A stretch of 64,000 nt of DNA from Rhodobacteraceae bacterium HTCC2150 (GTDB lineage: Bacteria; Pseudomonadota; Alphaproteobacteria; Rhodobacterales; Rhodobacteraceae), in assembly GCA_000169395.1 (NCBI GenBank), contig AAXZ01000002.1, forward strand, positions 558,001 through 622,000, in the 5' to 3' direction. The position numbers were made by a program, and so were the translations under genes. Below are positions 64,000 through 64,000 of the stretch, in pieces. The number at the start of each line of letters is the position of its first letter. Positions within the stretch are counted from its first letter, which is position 1. The notes under the pieces were generated by a model. It saw only the letters and a list, made by a program, of their open reading frames with translations, made no database searches and was not told where the DNA came from.

Positions 64000-64000
64000 A

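Overview
The window is a stretch of chromosome from an alphaproteobacterium, most probably a low-GC marine member of the Rhodobacteraceae (roseobacter group). Four things point there: the order dnaX-ybaB-recR with a small SRP RNA upstream; the lineage-typical small proteins TrcR (DUF1013), DUF6280, DUF6356 and DUF2161; the PIMT-TolC-PopZ-like gene order known from alphaproteobacteria; and a set of purine, methylated-amine and DMSP-type catabolic genes. Taxonomy is inferred from gene content only.

Layout. 1-3052 (-) is the replicative polymerase gene dnaE, cut by the window edge. 3252-12350 (+) is one compact operon: xdhA, xdhB and xdhC (xanthine dehydrogenase and its cofactor-insertion factor), then an ATPase, two permeases and a BMP-family binding protein of a nucleoside-type ABC importer, closed by a strong terminator. 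12453-18827 holds an FAD amine/amino-acid oxidoreductase, an AGE-family sugar epimerase, an EamA exporter, and a dimethylglycine-dehydrogenase-like flavoenzyme next to an Lrp-type regulator. 18939-26278 carries a DUF6356 protein, a hydroxyacid dehydrogenase, an SH3 protein, a capsule-type glycosyltransferase, an M3 peptidase, a second EamA transporter, an ArsR-SRPBCC pair with a clear operator, and a DddQ-type DMSP lyase candidate.

26451-40129 is largely housekeeping: YaeQ, groESL under a CIRCE-like operator, a TPR-sulfotransferase, an MDR oxidoreductase, a PD-(D/E)XK-like DUF2161 protein, Mn pyrophosphatase, a HAD-MaoC-RibF-YcgN-threonine aldolase run, and NudC. 40283-47956 has a 5'-nucleotidase-like enzyme without a signal peptide, the SRP RNA, an ankyrin/phosphatase pair, dnaX, a secreted hypothetical protein, ybaB and recR. 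47966-60095 continues with a class II amidotransferase, TrcR, RNase T2, a tiny Tat-signal protein, two PLP aminotransferases, an arsenosugar-type glycosyltransferase, YgfZ, EF-P, DUF6280, a YdjM-like membrane protein, a PopZ-like acidic protein, TolC and PIMT.

A tRNA-Cys gene at 60255-60327 marks a change of character. Everything to its right looks like a mobile or accessory segment: long gaps without genes, a Sel1-repeat protein built from near-identical 108-bp units, a small serine recombinase, and the C-terminal part of an unrecognised protein that runs off the right edge.

I found no clearly new multi-gene system. The most rewarding points are the PopZ-like protein with an unusually long acidic linker, the DddQ-type lyase with its full metal-site residue set, the nested ArsR operator, the Sel1 array in the tRNA-Cys segment, and the ankyrin/phosphatase pair between the SRP RNA and dnaX.
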